A DNA stretch of 64,000 nt from Neoehrlichia mikurensis (GTDB taxonomy: Bacteria > Pseudomonadota > Alphaproteobacteria > Rickettsiales > Anaplasmataceae): positions 1,048,302 to 1,112,301 of the forward strand of contig NZ_CP066557.1 in NCBI RefSeq assembly GCF_019186785.1. The letters are read 5' to 3'. Positions 56,152 through 64,000 of the stretch are shown piece by piece. How positions within the stretch are numbered: the stretch's first letter is position 1; each line of letters starts with the position of its first letter. The notes under the pieces are model-generated. The model saw only the letters and a program-made list of their open reading frames with translations, did no database searches and was not told where the DNA came from. Both the position numbers and the translations under genes were made by a program.

Positions 56152-56370
56152 TTGCTTATGATCATAATTATTATCATCAAAACTTGCTAAATTTTGAAAA
56201 TATAAGCTATTATTTTCTGATCGTCTTTTTATAATTAAAACAGAACCTTTATATAATTTCAGACATATAGTACCATTAACTTTTTCTTGAGATTTATCAA
56301 TTAATGCTTGAAGCATTTTACGCTTAATTGTCCACTAGTAAATAGTATATATTAATTTGGCATATTGATA
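56152..56370 (-). pseudogene. argG: Scrap of argG, 3' part
   Basis: The minus strand reproduces argG from about 58325 to 58545, including [35 protein letters not shown]. It is well preserved in the middle and mutated at its upstream end (TACTAGTGGACAATTAAGCG against TACTGGTGGACAATTGAGCG). Confidence 0.9.
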
Positions 56371-56640
56371 ATATAATTCAAGGAATTCGTAAAGGTGGAA
56401 AAGAAATTGTAAAATTATTTACAAAATGGTTCAGCTTATTATATGCTTTCAATAATAAGAATATATGTATATATACTTAAATTATTATTATTCTTGTTTA
56501 TATAATCAAAAGCGTATATTACCATGTGCTGCATATTTAACGGGGGAATGTGGAGTTTATGATTTATTTACAGAAATACCTGTTGTTATAGGCAAAATAA
56601 CATTGAAAAAGAGCTAGATTTATAAATCTAGGCATAGTTT
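56370..56640 (+). pseudogene. mdh: Scrap of mdh
   Basis: The plus strand resembles mdh coding sequence from the [23 protein letters not shown] codons to IIELDL. An extra T (TTATTTACAAAATGG) and a replaced middle break the frame. CAAYLTGECGVYDLF is still readable near 56525-56570. This scrap is older than the FNR copies, because many bases differ. Confidence 0.85.
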
Positions 56641-56649
56641 ATCATTTTA

Positions 56650-56790
56650 AATGAACTACCCCTTCATCTAATATAATACTTTCTATTGCACGATGTGTAT
56701 GAGTAATATTGTTCCTCTTGTGCTTCACATATACCACGTGATTTTATTCCTATATAACGATTTTTGCTATATCAATAATTCTAAAATACC
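56650..56790 (-). pseudogene. argG: Scrap of argG, earlier part
   Basis: Read on the minus strand it resembles argG 58170-58340 ([19 protein letters not shown] and on to [10 protein letters not shown]). There are several changes and small indels (for example CACCTGGAGGAAC became CACAAGAGGAAC). The mdh scrap lies between this and the other argG scrap, so the argG copy was interrupted. Confidence 0.8.
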
Positions 56791-56887
56791 TTATGCTAAT
56801 GATATACAACTTAACATTATTGTAAAATTATGAATATTTTGAAACATAGTGCACTATCAACAATATAATTACCCTTTTAATTCTTAT

Positions 56888-57323
56888 TATGCTGGTATAT
56901 CATATATTGGCTTTTCTGCATATAAAGCTTTACATTGTCCTCCTGCCTCTTTTAACGAATCAATTACACAACAACTCATCTTTAGCATGCCTGCTTGAAA
57001 AATAGTAAATATCCCTATAGGACCTGCACCAATTATTGCTATATCAACACTATAAGTTCTTGTCTCTTTAATTATCATTTTTATATAAATAATTTAAATA
57101 CATATTATTATTATACTATATTAATAATACTTTTTGATATCAAAACTATACCTATATTTTATTATCTTCCAGCAACTGTCATTTGATGTATCTTTAATGT
57201 AGGAGAATTAACAGATTTTAAAAATACTAAATCGTTTGCTATTGATATGTTTTTAAACATATCAATTAAATTCCCAGCAATAGTAATCTCATTTACTGGA
57301 TATGTAATTTTACCATCTTCTAT
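56888..57323 (-). pseudogene. Inverted copy of the pmbA end and reductase start (436 bp)
   Basis: This is a copy, on the other strand, of 46337-46772. It holds the last 160 bases of pmbA, the intergenic space and the first 64 codons of the ferredoxin-NADP reductase. I see no difference over the parts compared. The reductase frame runs into foreign sequence at 56887. It brings the reductase promoter and start with it, so a short truncated peptide might be made. Confidence 0.93.
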
Positions 57324-57409
57324 TTATGAATATATTTTAAATTACTTAATGCTTGTGGTAATATAAAATATATTATAAATAATACAAACATCATTTATGT
57401 AAAATATTT

Positions 57410-58603
57410 ATGAAAAAAATAGTATTAGCATATTCTGGAGGATTAGATACTTCAGTTGCTTTAAAATGGTTGCAGGAAACTTATAAATGCGAAGTTGTAG
57501 TTTTTACAGCAGATATAGGACAAAATGAAGATCTATCCTATGTGTATAAAAAAGCATCTTCTTTAAATGTTAAGGAAATTTTTATAGAAGACTTAAAAGA
57601 AGAATTTGTACAGGATTTTGTATTTCCAATGTTTAGAGCAAATACTATATATGAAGGATATTACTTATTAGGTACAGCAATTGCAAGGCCTCTTATTGCA
57701 AAACGTCAGATTGAAATAGCTAATTTAATAGGTGCAGACGCCGTTGCCCATGGCGCCACAGGAAAAGGAAATGATCAAATAAGATTTGAATTAGGATATT
57801 ATTGTTGCAACCCATCAATAAAGGTTATTTCACCATGGAGAGAATGGAGTTTATTATCAAGAACAGATTTAATACAATATGCAAAAAAATATAATATAGA
57901 AGTTCCTTTAGGTAAAATAGATGAACCTCCATATTCTATTGATGCAAATTTATTACACACTTCGTATGAAGGAAAATTATTAGAAGATCCAAATGCTCTA
58001 GCAGATTATAGTATGTTAACTCGTTCAGTAATTCCAGAACTAGCACCAGATGTACCAGAATATATAGATATTACTTTTGAAAAAGGTGATCCAATAGCTA
58101 TAAATAATGTTTCTTTATCTCCAGCAACTTTATTAGACCAATTAAATAAAATAGGTGGAAAACATGGTATTGGAATTATTGATATAGTAGAAAATCGTTA
58201 TACAGGAATAAAGTCACGTGGTATATATGAGACACCTGGAGGAACAATATTACTTCATGCACATCGTGCAATAGAAAGTATTACATTAGATAGAGAAGCA
58301 GTTCATTTAAAAGATGAAATTATGCCTAAATATGCTAAATTAATATATAATGGTTACTGGTGGACAATTGAGCGTAAAATGCTTCAAGCATTAATTGATA
58401 AATCTCAAGAAAAAGTTAATGGTACTATATGTCTGAAATTATATAAAGGTTCTGTTTTAATTATAAAAAGACGATCAGAAAATAATAGCTTATATTTTCA
58501 AAATTTAGCAAGTTTTGATGATAATAATTATGATCATAAGCAAACAGAAGGATTTATAAAAATAAATGCCTTAAGATTTATATCAAATTCTAATAATAAA
58601 TAA
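57410..58603 (+). CDS. argG: Argininosuccinate synthase
   Basis: ArgG joins citrulline and aspartate, using ATP, in arginine synthesis. The 397-residue protein has the ATP loop [17 protein letters not shown] near residue 5, [18 protein letters not shown] near 119, [25 protein letters not shown] near 142, [38 protein letters not shown] near 250 and [17 protein letters not shown] near 325. Length is typical. The 5' region comes directly after the inverted pmbA/reductase copy, so its promoter lies in or next to duplicated DNA. Confidence 0.96.
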   Translation: MKKIVLAYSGGLDTSVALKWLQETYKCEVVVFTADIGQNEDLSYVYKKASSLNVKEIFIEDLKEEFVQDFVFPMFRANTIYEGYYLLGTAIARPLIAKRQIEIANLIGADAVAHGATGKGNDQIRFELGYYCCNPSIKVISPWREWSLLSRTDLIQYAKKYNIEVPLGKIDEPPYSIDANLLHTSYEGKLLEDPNALADYSMLTRSVIPELAPDVPEYIDITFEKGDPIAINNVSLSPATLLDQLNKIGGKHGIGIIDIVENRYTGIKSRGIYETPGGTILLHAHRAIESITLDREAVHLKDEIMPKYAKLIYNGYWWTIERKMLQALIDKSQEKVNGTICLKLYKGSVLIIKRRSENNSLYFQNLASFDDNNYDHKQTEGFIKINALRFISNSNNK

Positions 58604-58700
58604 ATAATTATTTTTTAATAAAATTCTTGATTATTGTTAATATAATTATTAATATTAAATTATTAATTTTTTTTTAATAATATTTTACAAGTGAGAATTT

Positions 58701-59882
58701 ATGTTAGTACCACAAGAAAATCAACAGCCTACTAGTACAAAAAATCAACCTATAAGCATAAAACGTTTTGTTACTTCAGAAGAATATAGCAGTATTGCTG
58801 CTTCGCTTAGTGAGATACTAGGATTAATATGTAGTGCATGTCACGTAAAATGTAAAACTATTAAATTAGTACCATTTGTTAATTATAATGATTATGTTGA
58901 ACTTTTTCAATATCTACCCAAACTACTAGTAGAGGTTAAGGAAAAGAAAGAAAAATTAGACTCTTTAAGTGAGGATTTTATTCACTCATCTCCCTCTCTT
59001 AACAAGATAAATGAATTTTTTACTCTAAGAAAGAGTTTGTTGTTTACATTAAAAAATATCATTAATAGCACGGGTGCTAGTGGATTAGTATCCATTGATC
59101 ATGAGCGGGAATTTTATAACAGTTGTAATATAGCGCAGATGCATAATATAGAAGATTACATACAAATATTTACAGAAAATTTTAATAATTTTAAACAGTT
59201 AAATTTAATTAATACACAACACGATGTATATCTTCCAAGGTTGTATGGTGATCTTTATAATTCTTGTTATATTGGTGAAAGTTTTAATTGTAGCTCTATA
59301 ATAAATAATATGAAATTTTTTTTTAATGAACTTGCTTTGATAGATACAAAATATTCACAGTTATATAAAATCGCAAAAGAAAATAATGATTATAATGAAA
59401 TTAAGGAAATAAATAAAAGCTCATTTGATATTATGTATGATACATCAAAATTATGTGATATCAATGTTTGTTTTAATTATGAAAAGGATCAAAGACTACT
59501 AGGAACTATGCTGATTTTTTTAGCATCTTTTGTAGTAAGTGGTTTTTTTACAGCTATTTATTGGAAAGAATTTGGGAAAGGAGTATTTGATAAAAATGTG
59601 CTTTATGGATCTGCTGGATTATCTATGTCATTAATATTACTTTTAATAGGATTATCAATATGTTATTGTATAGGACGTAAAGGTCACAATAAATCGTTTA
59701 AGAATATGACTGATTATCTTGATGGCATCACTACTAACGAGAGTGATAAGTTCTCTTCAGAAGATGAAGAAAAAAATTGTAGGCCACATTTAGATGATAG
59801 TCTTAATGATGATACAGTATTAAGTAGTAAAGTAACCGAAGTAAATGAAGTAGAGAAAGCAAGAGTTACAGTACGGGAGTAG
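58701..59882 (+). CDS. Tandem membrane-protein family, member 1
   Basis: I recognise no named family for this 393-residue protein. A long, helical, Cys-containing N-terminal part (1-255) is followed by two close membrane segments near 265-287 (LLGTMLIFLASFVVSGFFTAIYW) and 300-323. Then comes a cytoplasm-like tail with CIGRKGHNKSFKNMTDYLDGI and a long acidic end. There is no signal peptide. Shared with the next gene are FNNFKQLNLINTQHDVYLPRLY, FFNELALIDTKYSQLYKIAKE and the GRKGHNKS block. The N-terminal 40 residues and the tail are unlike its neighbours. It could be a lineage-specific surface or inclusion-membrane protein, by analogy only. Confidence 0.78.
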   Translation: MLVPQENQQPTSTKNQPISIKRFVTSEEYSSIAASLSEILGLICSACHVKCKTIKLVPFVNYNDYVELFQYLPKLLVEVKEKKEKLDSLSEDFIHSSPSLNKINEFFTLRKSLLFTLKNIINSTGASGLVSIDHEREFYNSCNIAQMHNIEDYIQIFTENFNNFKQLNLINTQHDVYLPRLYGDLYNSCYIGESFNCSSIINNMKFFFNELALIDTKYSQLYKIAKENNDYNEIKEINKSSFDIMYDTSKLCDINVCFNYEKDQRLLGTMLIFLASFVVSGFFTAIYWKEFGKGVFDKNVLYGSAGLSMSLILLLIGLSICYCIGRKGHNKSFKNMTDYLDGITTNESDKFSSEDEEKNCRPHLDDSLNDDTVLSSKVTEVNEVEKARVTVRE

Positions 59883-59961
59883 TGTAAAAAATGATTCTCA
59901 AAAGGAGAATTTTATAAGGTTAATAATATCTTTATTAAAATAATACAAATGCGAGTTTATA

Positions 59962-61047
59962 ATGATACCTCAAAATCCAAAATATTATGATACGTTATTT
60001 GATGAATTGATAGACTTAATATGTGATCTATGTTACATAAAATGTCAAAATTTTAAAGTATTACAAAAAGTTCCTTCTTATGACTATGGTAAATTCACTG
60101 AATATAATGCCATGTTTCTAGAAAAGATTAAGAGCTACCAAATAACAATGCTATCTTTAAGTGAGAGTTTTTTACAAGAATCCCCTTGCCTTAGCAAGGT
60201 GAATCAATTTTTTAGATTAAGAAGTGATTTTTTGTTATTTTTGAGAAGTATTATTGTAATGCATGTAAAGTCAACATTATCCATTTATCATGATCAGGAA
60301 TTTTATCAAAAGTGCAATGTAGAATTGGGGTATTATAATGAAATAAATTACAATCAAATATTAACAAAATATTTTAATAATTTAAAACAGTTAAAGTTAC
60401 TTAATACACAACACGATATATATCTTCCAAATTTTTATAATAAGGGTATTAAAGAAAATGATATGAGTCCTATAAATAATAATATTAAATTTTTATTTTA
60501 TGAACTTGCTTTGATAGATACAAAATATTCACAGTTATATAAAATCGCAAAAGAAAGTAATAATGAAAGTGAAATGAAAGAAATATATCAAAGTGCATTT
60601 CATGTAATATATAATATGTTATCAATATTTGGTGCAGATGTTAAGTTCATTTATAAAAAAGATAAAGCATTAAAAATAATTGTTACAGTTATATTATCAA
60701 TTTTTATGATTAATAGTATATTCTTACCTTTATTTTTAGATAAACATATCTATAAATTGTTAGGTAAAAACGTGTTTTATGGAAGTATTGGATTATCTAT
60801 ATTATTATTGTTATTTGTAAAAGGATTATCAATATATTATCTTATGGGACGTAAAGGTCACAATAAATCGCTTAATAATTTGACCGATTATATTCATAAA
60901 ATCAGTAATAGCATGGATAACCCCTCTTTTAGCAATGGTGAGACTGTCAATACTGGTGTAGAATTGAATGATGATTTACTATTACTAAGTAAAGTAACAG
61001 AGAGTGGTAAAGTAAAAAGTGCAGATGCTAAATTAGCATTGAATTGA
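59962..61047 (+). CDS. Tandem membrane-protein family, member 2
   Basis: The 361-residue paralog of the preceding gene starts 79 bases after it. It has the same plan: helical N-part with conserved Cys (DLICDLCYIKCQNFKV near residue 17), NNLKQLKLLNTQHDIYLPNFY near 145, FLFYELALIDTKYSQLYKIAKESN near 175, two membrane segments near 232-256 and 270-292, and LMGRKGHNKSLNNLTDYI with a short tail. Some DNA blocks shared with member 1 are almost identical (the IDTKYSQLYKIAKE stretch), while others barely align. This patchwork suggests gene conversion between the copies. A scrap of this type lies at 54440-54562. Confidence 0.78.
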   Translation: MIPQNPKYYDTLFDELIDLICDLCYIKCQNFKVLQKVPSYDYGKFTEYNAMFLEKIKSYQITMLSLSESFLQESPCLSKVNQFFRLRSDFLLFLRSIIVMHVKSTLSIYHDQEFYQKCNVELGYYNEINYNQILTKYFNNLKQLKLLNTQHDIYLPNFYNKGIKENDMSPINNNIKFLFYELALIDTKYSQLYKIAKESNNESEMKEIYQSAFHVIYNMLSIFGADVKFIYKKDKALKIIVTVILSIFMINSIFLPLFLDKHIYKLLGKNVFYGSIGLSILLLLFVKGLSIYYLMGRKGHNKSLNNLTDYIHKISNSMDNPSFSNGETVNTGVELNDDLLLLSKVTESGKVKSADAKLALN

Positions 61048-61468
61048 TTTTATTTTAAATATAAGCATGTGTGTTTAGAAAAACTTACCCCAATTATATT
61101 TAATGTGCCAAACTAACAGAAAATATACAATATTTTTTAATAAGTGGCATTGTATATTATTATATTATTTAATCATGTAACAATACTAAAAGTTTTTTAT
61201 GATATATGATAATTTCTTAATATTATATGGATATTAAACTATAATATTTATTTTCTACTATAATAATATTATTTGAATACAAAATACATATTTCCATTAA
61301 ATTTATTCATATAATATTAAACTTATTTACATATTATAAAATAAATTTAATTAAGAATGTTATACCACCGGAAAAAAAATAGCCAAATAATTAGCACTCT
61401 AGTAGCAAATTATTTTTAGTAGAAGAAGAATAATATTAATATATAATTAAATTTTTAAGATATTAAAT
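61048..61468. other. Intergenic space between family members 2 and 3
   Basis: About 420 bases of AT-rich sequence. I see no gene remnant or repeat in it. Confidence 0.5.
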
Positions 61469-62518
61469 ATGATAAAAATTATGAACAAAACTGCACCAGA
61501 TAATATAGATTATAGTAAGAAGCTAATATTAGTTATTAATAAGATATGTAACTTATGTCAAATAACTTATAAAAATATTAGCATTATTAGAAATCCTGAT
61601 AATATTCAAAAATATATTGTATTTCTTGATATATTATCTAAAGAAATTGAAAAGCATACACTTATTATGAAGCAATTAATTACTAATATTAATCAAAATA
61701 ATGCTACAATAGAATTTGTAACAGCAGTATTAGATTATAGGAAATATCTTTTATTATTATTTTATAACGCTCTTACATATAATAAAATAATAGTTAATAT
61801 AGAAGATATGACTCATAATCAAGTATTAAATGATTTAGAAAATTTTTATATTCATCAAAATATGGAATCACTAAACACAAAGGAATGTATTGAATATTGT
61901 GTTAAGCATTTATATAGTCTCAAAGATGCACATATCAACATATTAAATAATTTTACACCTACTGACGATATAATTGATATTCTTAAGTTTAGTAACAATT
62001 ATTCAATAATATTCTTATTTAATGAAATCATTCTTACTTATGATACATTAATAAAAATGTATAAATCACCTAAATGGAAATATATAAAAAATAAACGCGA
62101 TATATTCTTGATATTTGCTGAAACAGTAAATGATATACTAATAAATTGGAATACTGATTGTTCAAAAAATAATGCAAATACTTCTAAAATGATAGGTATA
62201 TTTCATAATATTTTAAATATATATTGTTTATTTGGTATATTAATATCATTGATGTATTTAGATAAGAAAAATCCTATTTTTCTATATATAGGAATAAGCA
62301 TGTTGTTGGTAGGTGTTTTATCTCATATAATATTATTATTGATAACACTACAACTTAATGAATTAAACACAATAAAAGAATATTTTAAACGCAATGAACC
62401 AACAATATTAAATGACTTAATGGAGAAAATAAAAAATGATGTATCACAAGAATTAAAGATACTAGAAAATGTAGAAATTAACACATATCCTACAATATCA
62501 ACTGGTACCATTAAGTAA
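61469..62518 (+). CDS. Tandem membrane-protein family, member 3 (distant)
   Basis: The 349-residue product follows the same plan as the two genes before it but shares few residues. The N-terminal NKICNLCQITYKNISII near residue 18 matches LICDLCYIKCQNFKV in position. LFNEIILTYDTLIKMYKSPK near 189 matches FYELALIDTKYSQLYKIAKE. Two membrane segments lie near 245-262 and 270-295, followed by ELNTIKEYFKRNEPTI in place of the HNKS block. No signal peptide is seen. An ATG five residues in (MNKTAPDN) is an alternative start. An old duplicate that has diverged. Confidence 0.72.
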   Translation: MIKIMNKTAPDNIDYSKKLILVINKICNLCQITYKNISIIRNPDNIQKYIVFLDILSKEIEKHTLIMKQLITNINQNNATIEFVTAVLDYRKYLLLLFYNALTYNKIIVNIEDMTHNQVLNDLENFYIHQNMESLNTKECIEYCVKHLYSLKDAHINILNNFTPTDDIIDILKFSNNYSIIFLFNEIILTYDTLIKMYKSPKWKYIKNKRDIFLIFAETVNDILINWNTDCSKNNANTSKMIGIFHNILNIYCLFGILISLMYLDKKNPIFLYIGISMLLVGVLSHIILLLITLQLNELNTIKEYFKRNEPTILNDLMEKIKNDVSQELKILENVEINTYPTISTGTIK

Positions 62519-63265
62519 AAAATATCACTGAATATATATTTTAGTGTATTATTTTTTTTATATGCTTATATCTTTTAAAAAATTACATAAATGCTTCATA
62601 CAATATTTAATACATTTATTTGATTTTAGTGATTCTATATTTTAAATTTTTTAAATCATTTAATACTTGATTATGAATCACATTCTCTAGTTAATTATTA
62701 TATTAGTTATAATAATACAACTTTAAAGTATAGAAAATGCAACAACATATTATATTTGATTTTAATTATTAGTAGTATGTATCATATGCTGTATATTAAG
62801 TAACTTTTTTATTTTAATTTATTTATAGTTAACAATGCAAAAATAGTAAAAATAGTAAAAGAAACTCAAAAATATACTTTAATAATAAAGTTATTATTTT
62901 AATACTATCTCAATTATCTTATAATCATATTTTTAATTTAATATCGTTTAACATATATATTAAAAAGATTATTTTATAAAATTGAAAGAAATTGTACTAC
63001 TACATTAATACAGTGTGTTATTAATTTGGTTGATCTTTAATTCTAAATAATTCATCAAAATATAATGTTAGTTAATTATTATAAAAGTATAAAGTACAAC
63101 ATTTTATCATAAAATGATTTGAATAATAAAAATAATATAATTATGTATGTTGTTATTTTATGACTTGTTTAATTATATCTATTATTTAATTACGTTTGAT
63201 TATTGAAAAAATGTATATTATATTAATAAGTACATACAATATATTAACTTCTGGGTATTTATAAT
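62519..63265. other. Intergenic space with a remnant of the following gene
   Basis: About 750 bases without an intact gene. Bases 62904-62968 resemble the start of the gene at 63266 (listed separately). The rest is AT-rich and unassigned. Confidence 0.6.
62904..62968 (+). pseudogene. Decayed copy of the first codons of the gene at 63266
   Basis: ACTATCTCAATTAT and the next 50 bases align with 63274-63339 at most positions, but stops break every frame. It is evidence for an earlier duplication of the 5' end of the last gene. Confidence 0.6.
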
Positions 63266-64000
63266 ATGAAACCACTATCTCAATTAGTATATGATTATAT
63301 TTTTGATTCAATATTATTTAATTTATATTTAAAAAGTAATTCTAAAAAGTTATATTCTGCTGAGCTTGATAAGGTATATAGTACTATACGATCATTTATG
63401 TGTAAAGATGATGCTGAAAATTTTACCGTTTCCATTGCTAAAAAATTAAATAAACCAAATTTTATTAATAGTGCAAATTTAACTGCTTATATTTGTAAAG
63501 CATTCTCTTTAATAAAGCTTATTACTAAGAATTTAGATGATGATGAGCAACATTATTTTATGGCATCTTCCATCGAAGAAAAAAAACGTTTTCATGATTT
63601 AGTAAGTATATTTATAACATTACCGTTATCCTGTAATTACAATTACCCTGCTCAATATCATAATGAAGTATACGCAAAAGTATTTACATTTCAATATCAA
63701 CATATTGCTAAATTTATTTTTCGTCATGCACAACAAGTTGCTGATGTTGCTATGATTTATAATATTGTCAAAAAAATAAATAACAATAACTCATATTTTA
63801 GCATAAAGGATGTTACTAACATATATTACAATAAACTGATAAATGATAGAGTGTCAGTTGAAGAAGTACTTGATTCTATATGTCGCACATTATATAAGAA
63901 AAAAATGATTTCAATAGCAAAGGATGCTGCTAAAGCTGCAAATCTTTATAATAAAGTAAAAGAACTAAATGATAAAGATACTCAATCCCCTATTCTTGAA
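63266..64000 (+). CDS. Distant third member of the fast-evolving 208-residue family (runs off window)
   Basis: From the ATG at 63266 the frame is open for 245 codons to the window end, so it is incomplete at the 3' side. The N-terminal part aligns with the 961-bp-repeat proteins: YDYIFDSILFNLYLK against FNYIIQSILAALYLK, ELDKVYSTIRSFM against FNKVEETLRSFYS, and NFTVSIAKKLNKPNFIN against HFMNTIAKNLHVKKFTN. After about residue 80 the match fades. It is helical, with no signal peptide, and with Gln/Asn/Lys-rich late parts (AKDAAKAANLYNKVKELNDKD). Length already exceeds its relatives. The function is unknown. Member of an expanded lineage-specific family. Confidence 0.75.
   Translation, partial: MKPLSQLVYDYIFDSILFNLYLKSNSKKLYSAELDKVYSTIRSFMCKDDAENFTVSIAKKLNKPNFINSANLTAYICKAFSLIKLITKNLDDDEQHYFMASSIEEKKRFHDLVSIFITLPLSCNYNYPAQYHNEVYAKVFTFQYQHIAKFIFRHAQQVADVAMIYNIVKKINNNNSYFSIKDVTNIYYNKLINDRVSVEEVLDSICRTLYKKKMISIAKDAAKAANLYNKVKELNDKDTQSPILE

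Larger units (their letters stand above)
55340..56887. other. Gene graveyard: decayed scraps of neighbouring genes
   Basis: About 1.5 kb with no intact gene. It holds scraps of xthA (near 55889-55985), argG (56152-56370 and 56650-56790) and mdh (56370-56640), all listed separately. The first 540 bases are AT-rich and unassigned. Confidence 0.75.

Noticed and set aside
56068..56316. 82-codon minus-strand frame
   Set aside because: It is the 3' part of an argG scrap that runs on into unrelated sequence.
56888..57078. Minus-strand frame that looks like a small FAD protein
   Set aside because: It is the first 64 codons of the reductase, copied and cut off. It has no end domain and is listed as part of a pseudogene copy.
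53578..57409. Insertion sequence or transposon as cause of the scrambled region
   Set aside because: No transposase frame, terminal inverted repeats or target-site duplications are visible. The pieces all derive from nearby chromosomal genes.

Overview
The window is AT-rich, sparsely coding DNA from an obligate intracellular alphaproteobacterium. Gene content and style point to Ehrlichia, most likely E. ruminantium. The reasons are: reductive Rickettsiales housekeeping genes in scattered order, long empty intergenic spaces, many recent tandem and inverted partial duplications, a split-off atpG, a TAXI transporter protein, putA as the amino-acid catabolic gene, and families of lineage-specific proteins. 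The species call is inference, since no database search was possible.

Layout. Bases 1-9400 hold the start of thiL, a YihY-type membrane protein, ferredoxin with a 5'-truncated hscA, the ComM/YifB ATPase, rlmE, tRNA-Pro, a clpB scrap, a His-rich lineage-specific protein, recO and a small secreted cysteine protein. Bases 9400-21200 are mostly housekeeping: argS, rsmA, tRNA-Thr, tpiA, a TAXI binding protein, tsaD, an RlpA-like lipoprotein, tRNA-Met, a polytopic membrane protein, fabG and putA. Bases 21500-25850 hold a decayed phage or gene-transfer-agent-like cluster: head-tail connector, tail terminator (DUF3168 type), TP901-1-like tail protein, an unknown basic protein with a duplicated 3' end, and a terminase large subunit. 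Bases 26000-29800 hold a 182-bp intergenic tandem repeat, bioA, and a 961-bp tandem duplication that contains a rapidly diverging gene. Bases 30400-33330 hold tRNA-Ser, rpmJ, an ftsB-like gene, an IalB-like secreted protein, rpoH and a long-form hibernation factor. Bases 33509-43549 are a single 3346-residue repeat protein.

Bases 43700-53600 are again housekeeping: atpG, folE, a TldD/PmbA protein, a ferredoxin-NADP reductase, ubiG, rpiB, mdh, folB, an RDD protein, xthA and argJ. Bases 53600-57330 are a gene graveyard. It holds two identical inverted copies of parts of the pmbA/FNR locus and decayed scraps of argG, mdh, xthA and a membrane-protein family, around one intact beta-barrel-like gene. 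argG follows, then three tandem paralogous membrane proteins. The window ends inside a distant third relative of the duplicated 208-residue gene.

How the genes work together. argS, rsmA, rlmE, tsaD, rpmJ and four tRNAs serve translation. hscA and fdx belong to Fe-S cluster assembly. folE and folB belong to folate synthesis, argG and argJ to arginine synthesis, bioA to biotin, and ubiG and atpG to respiration. putA and mdh feed proline-derived carbon into the TCA cycle. The accessory genes (giant repeat protein, duplicated families, beta-barrel protein) look like host-interaction or surface factors. The strongest unexplained signal is the 961-bp duplication: its coding part differs at 36 residues with about two silent changes by eye, while its flanks are nearly identical.
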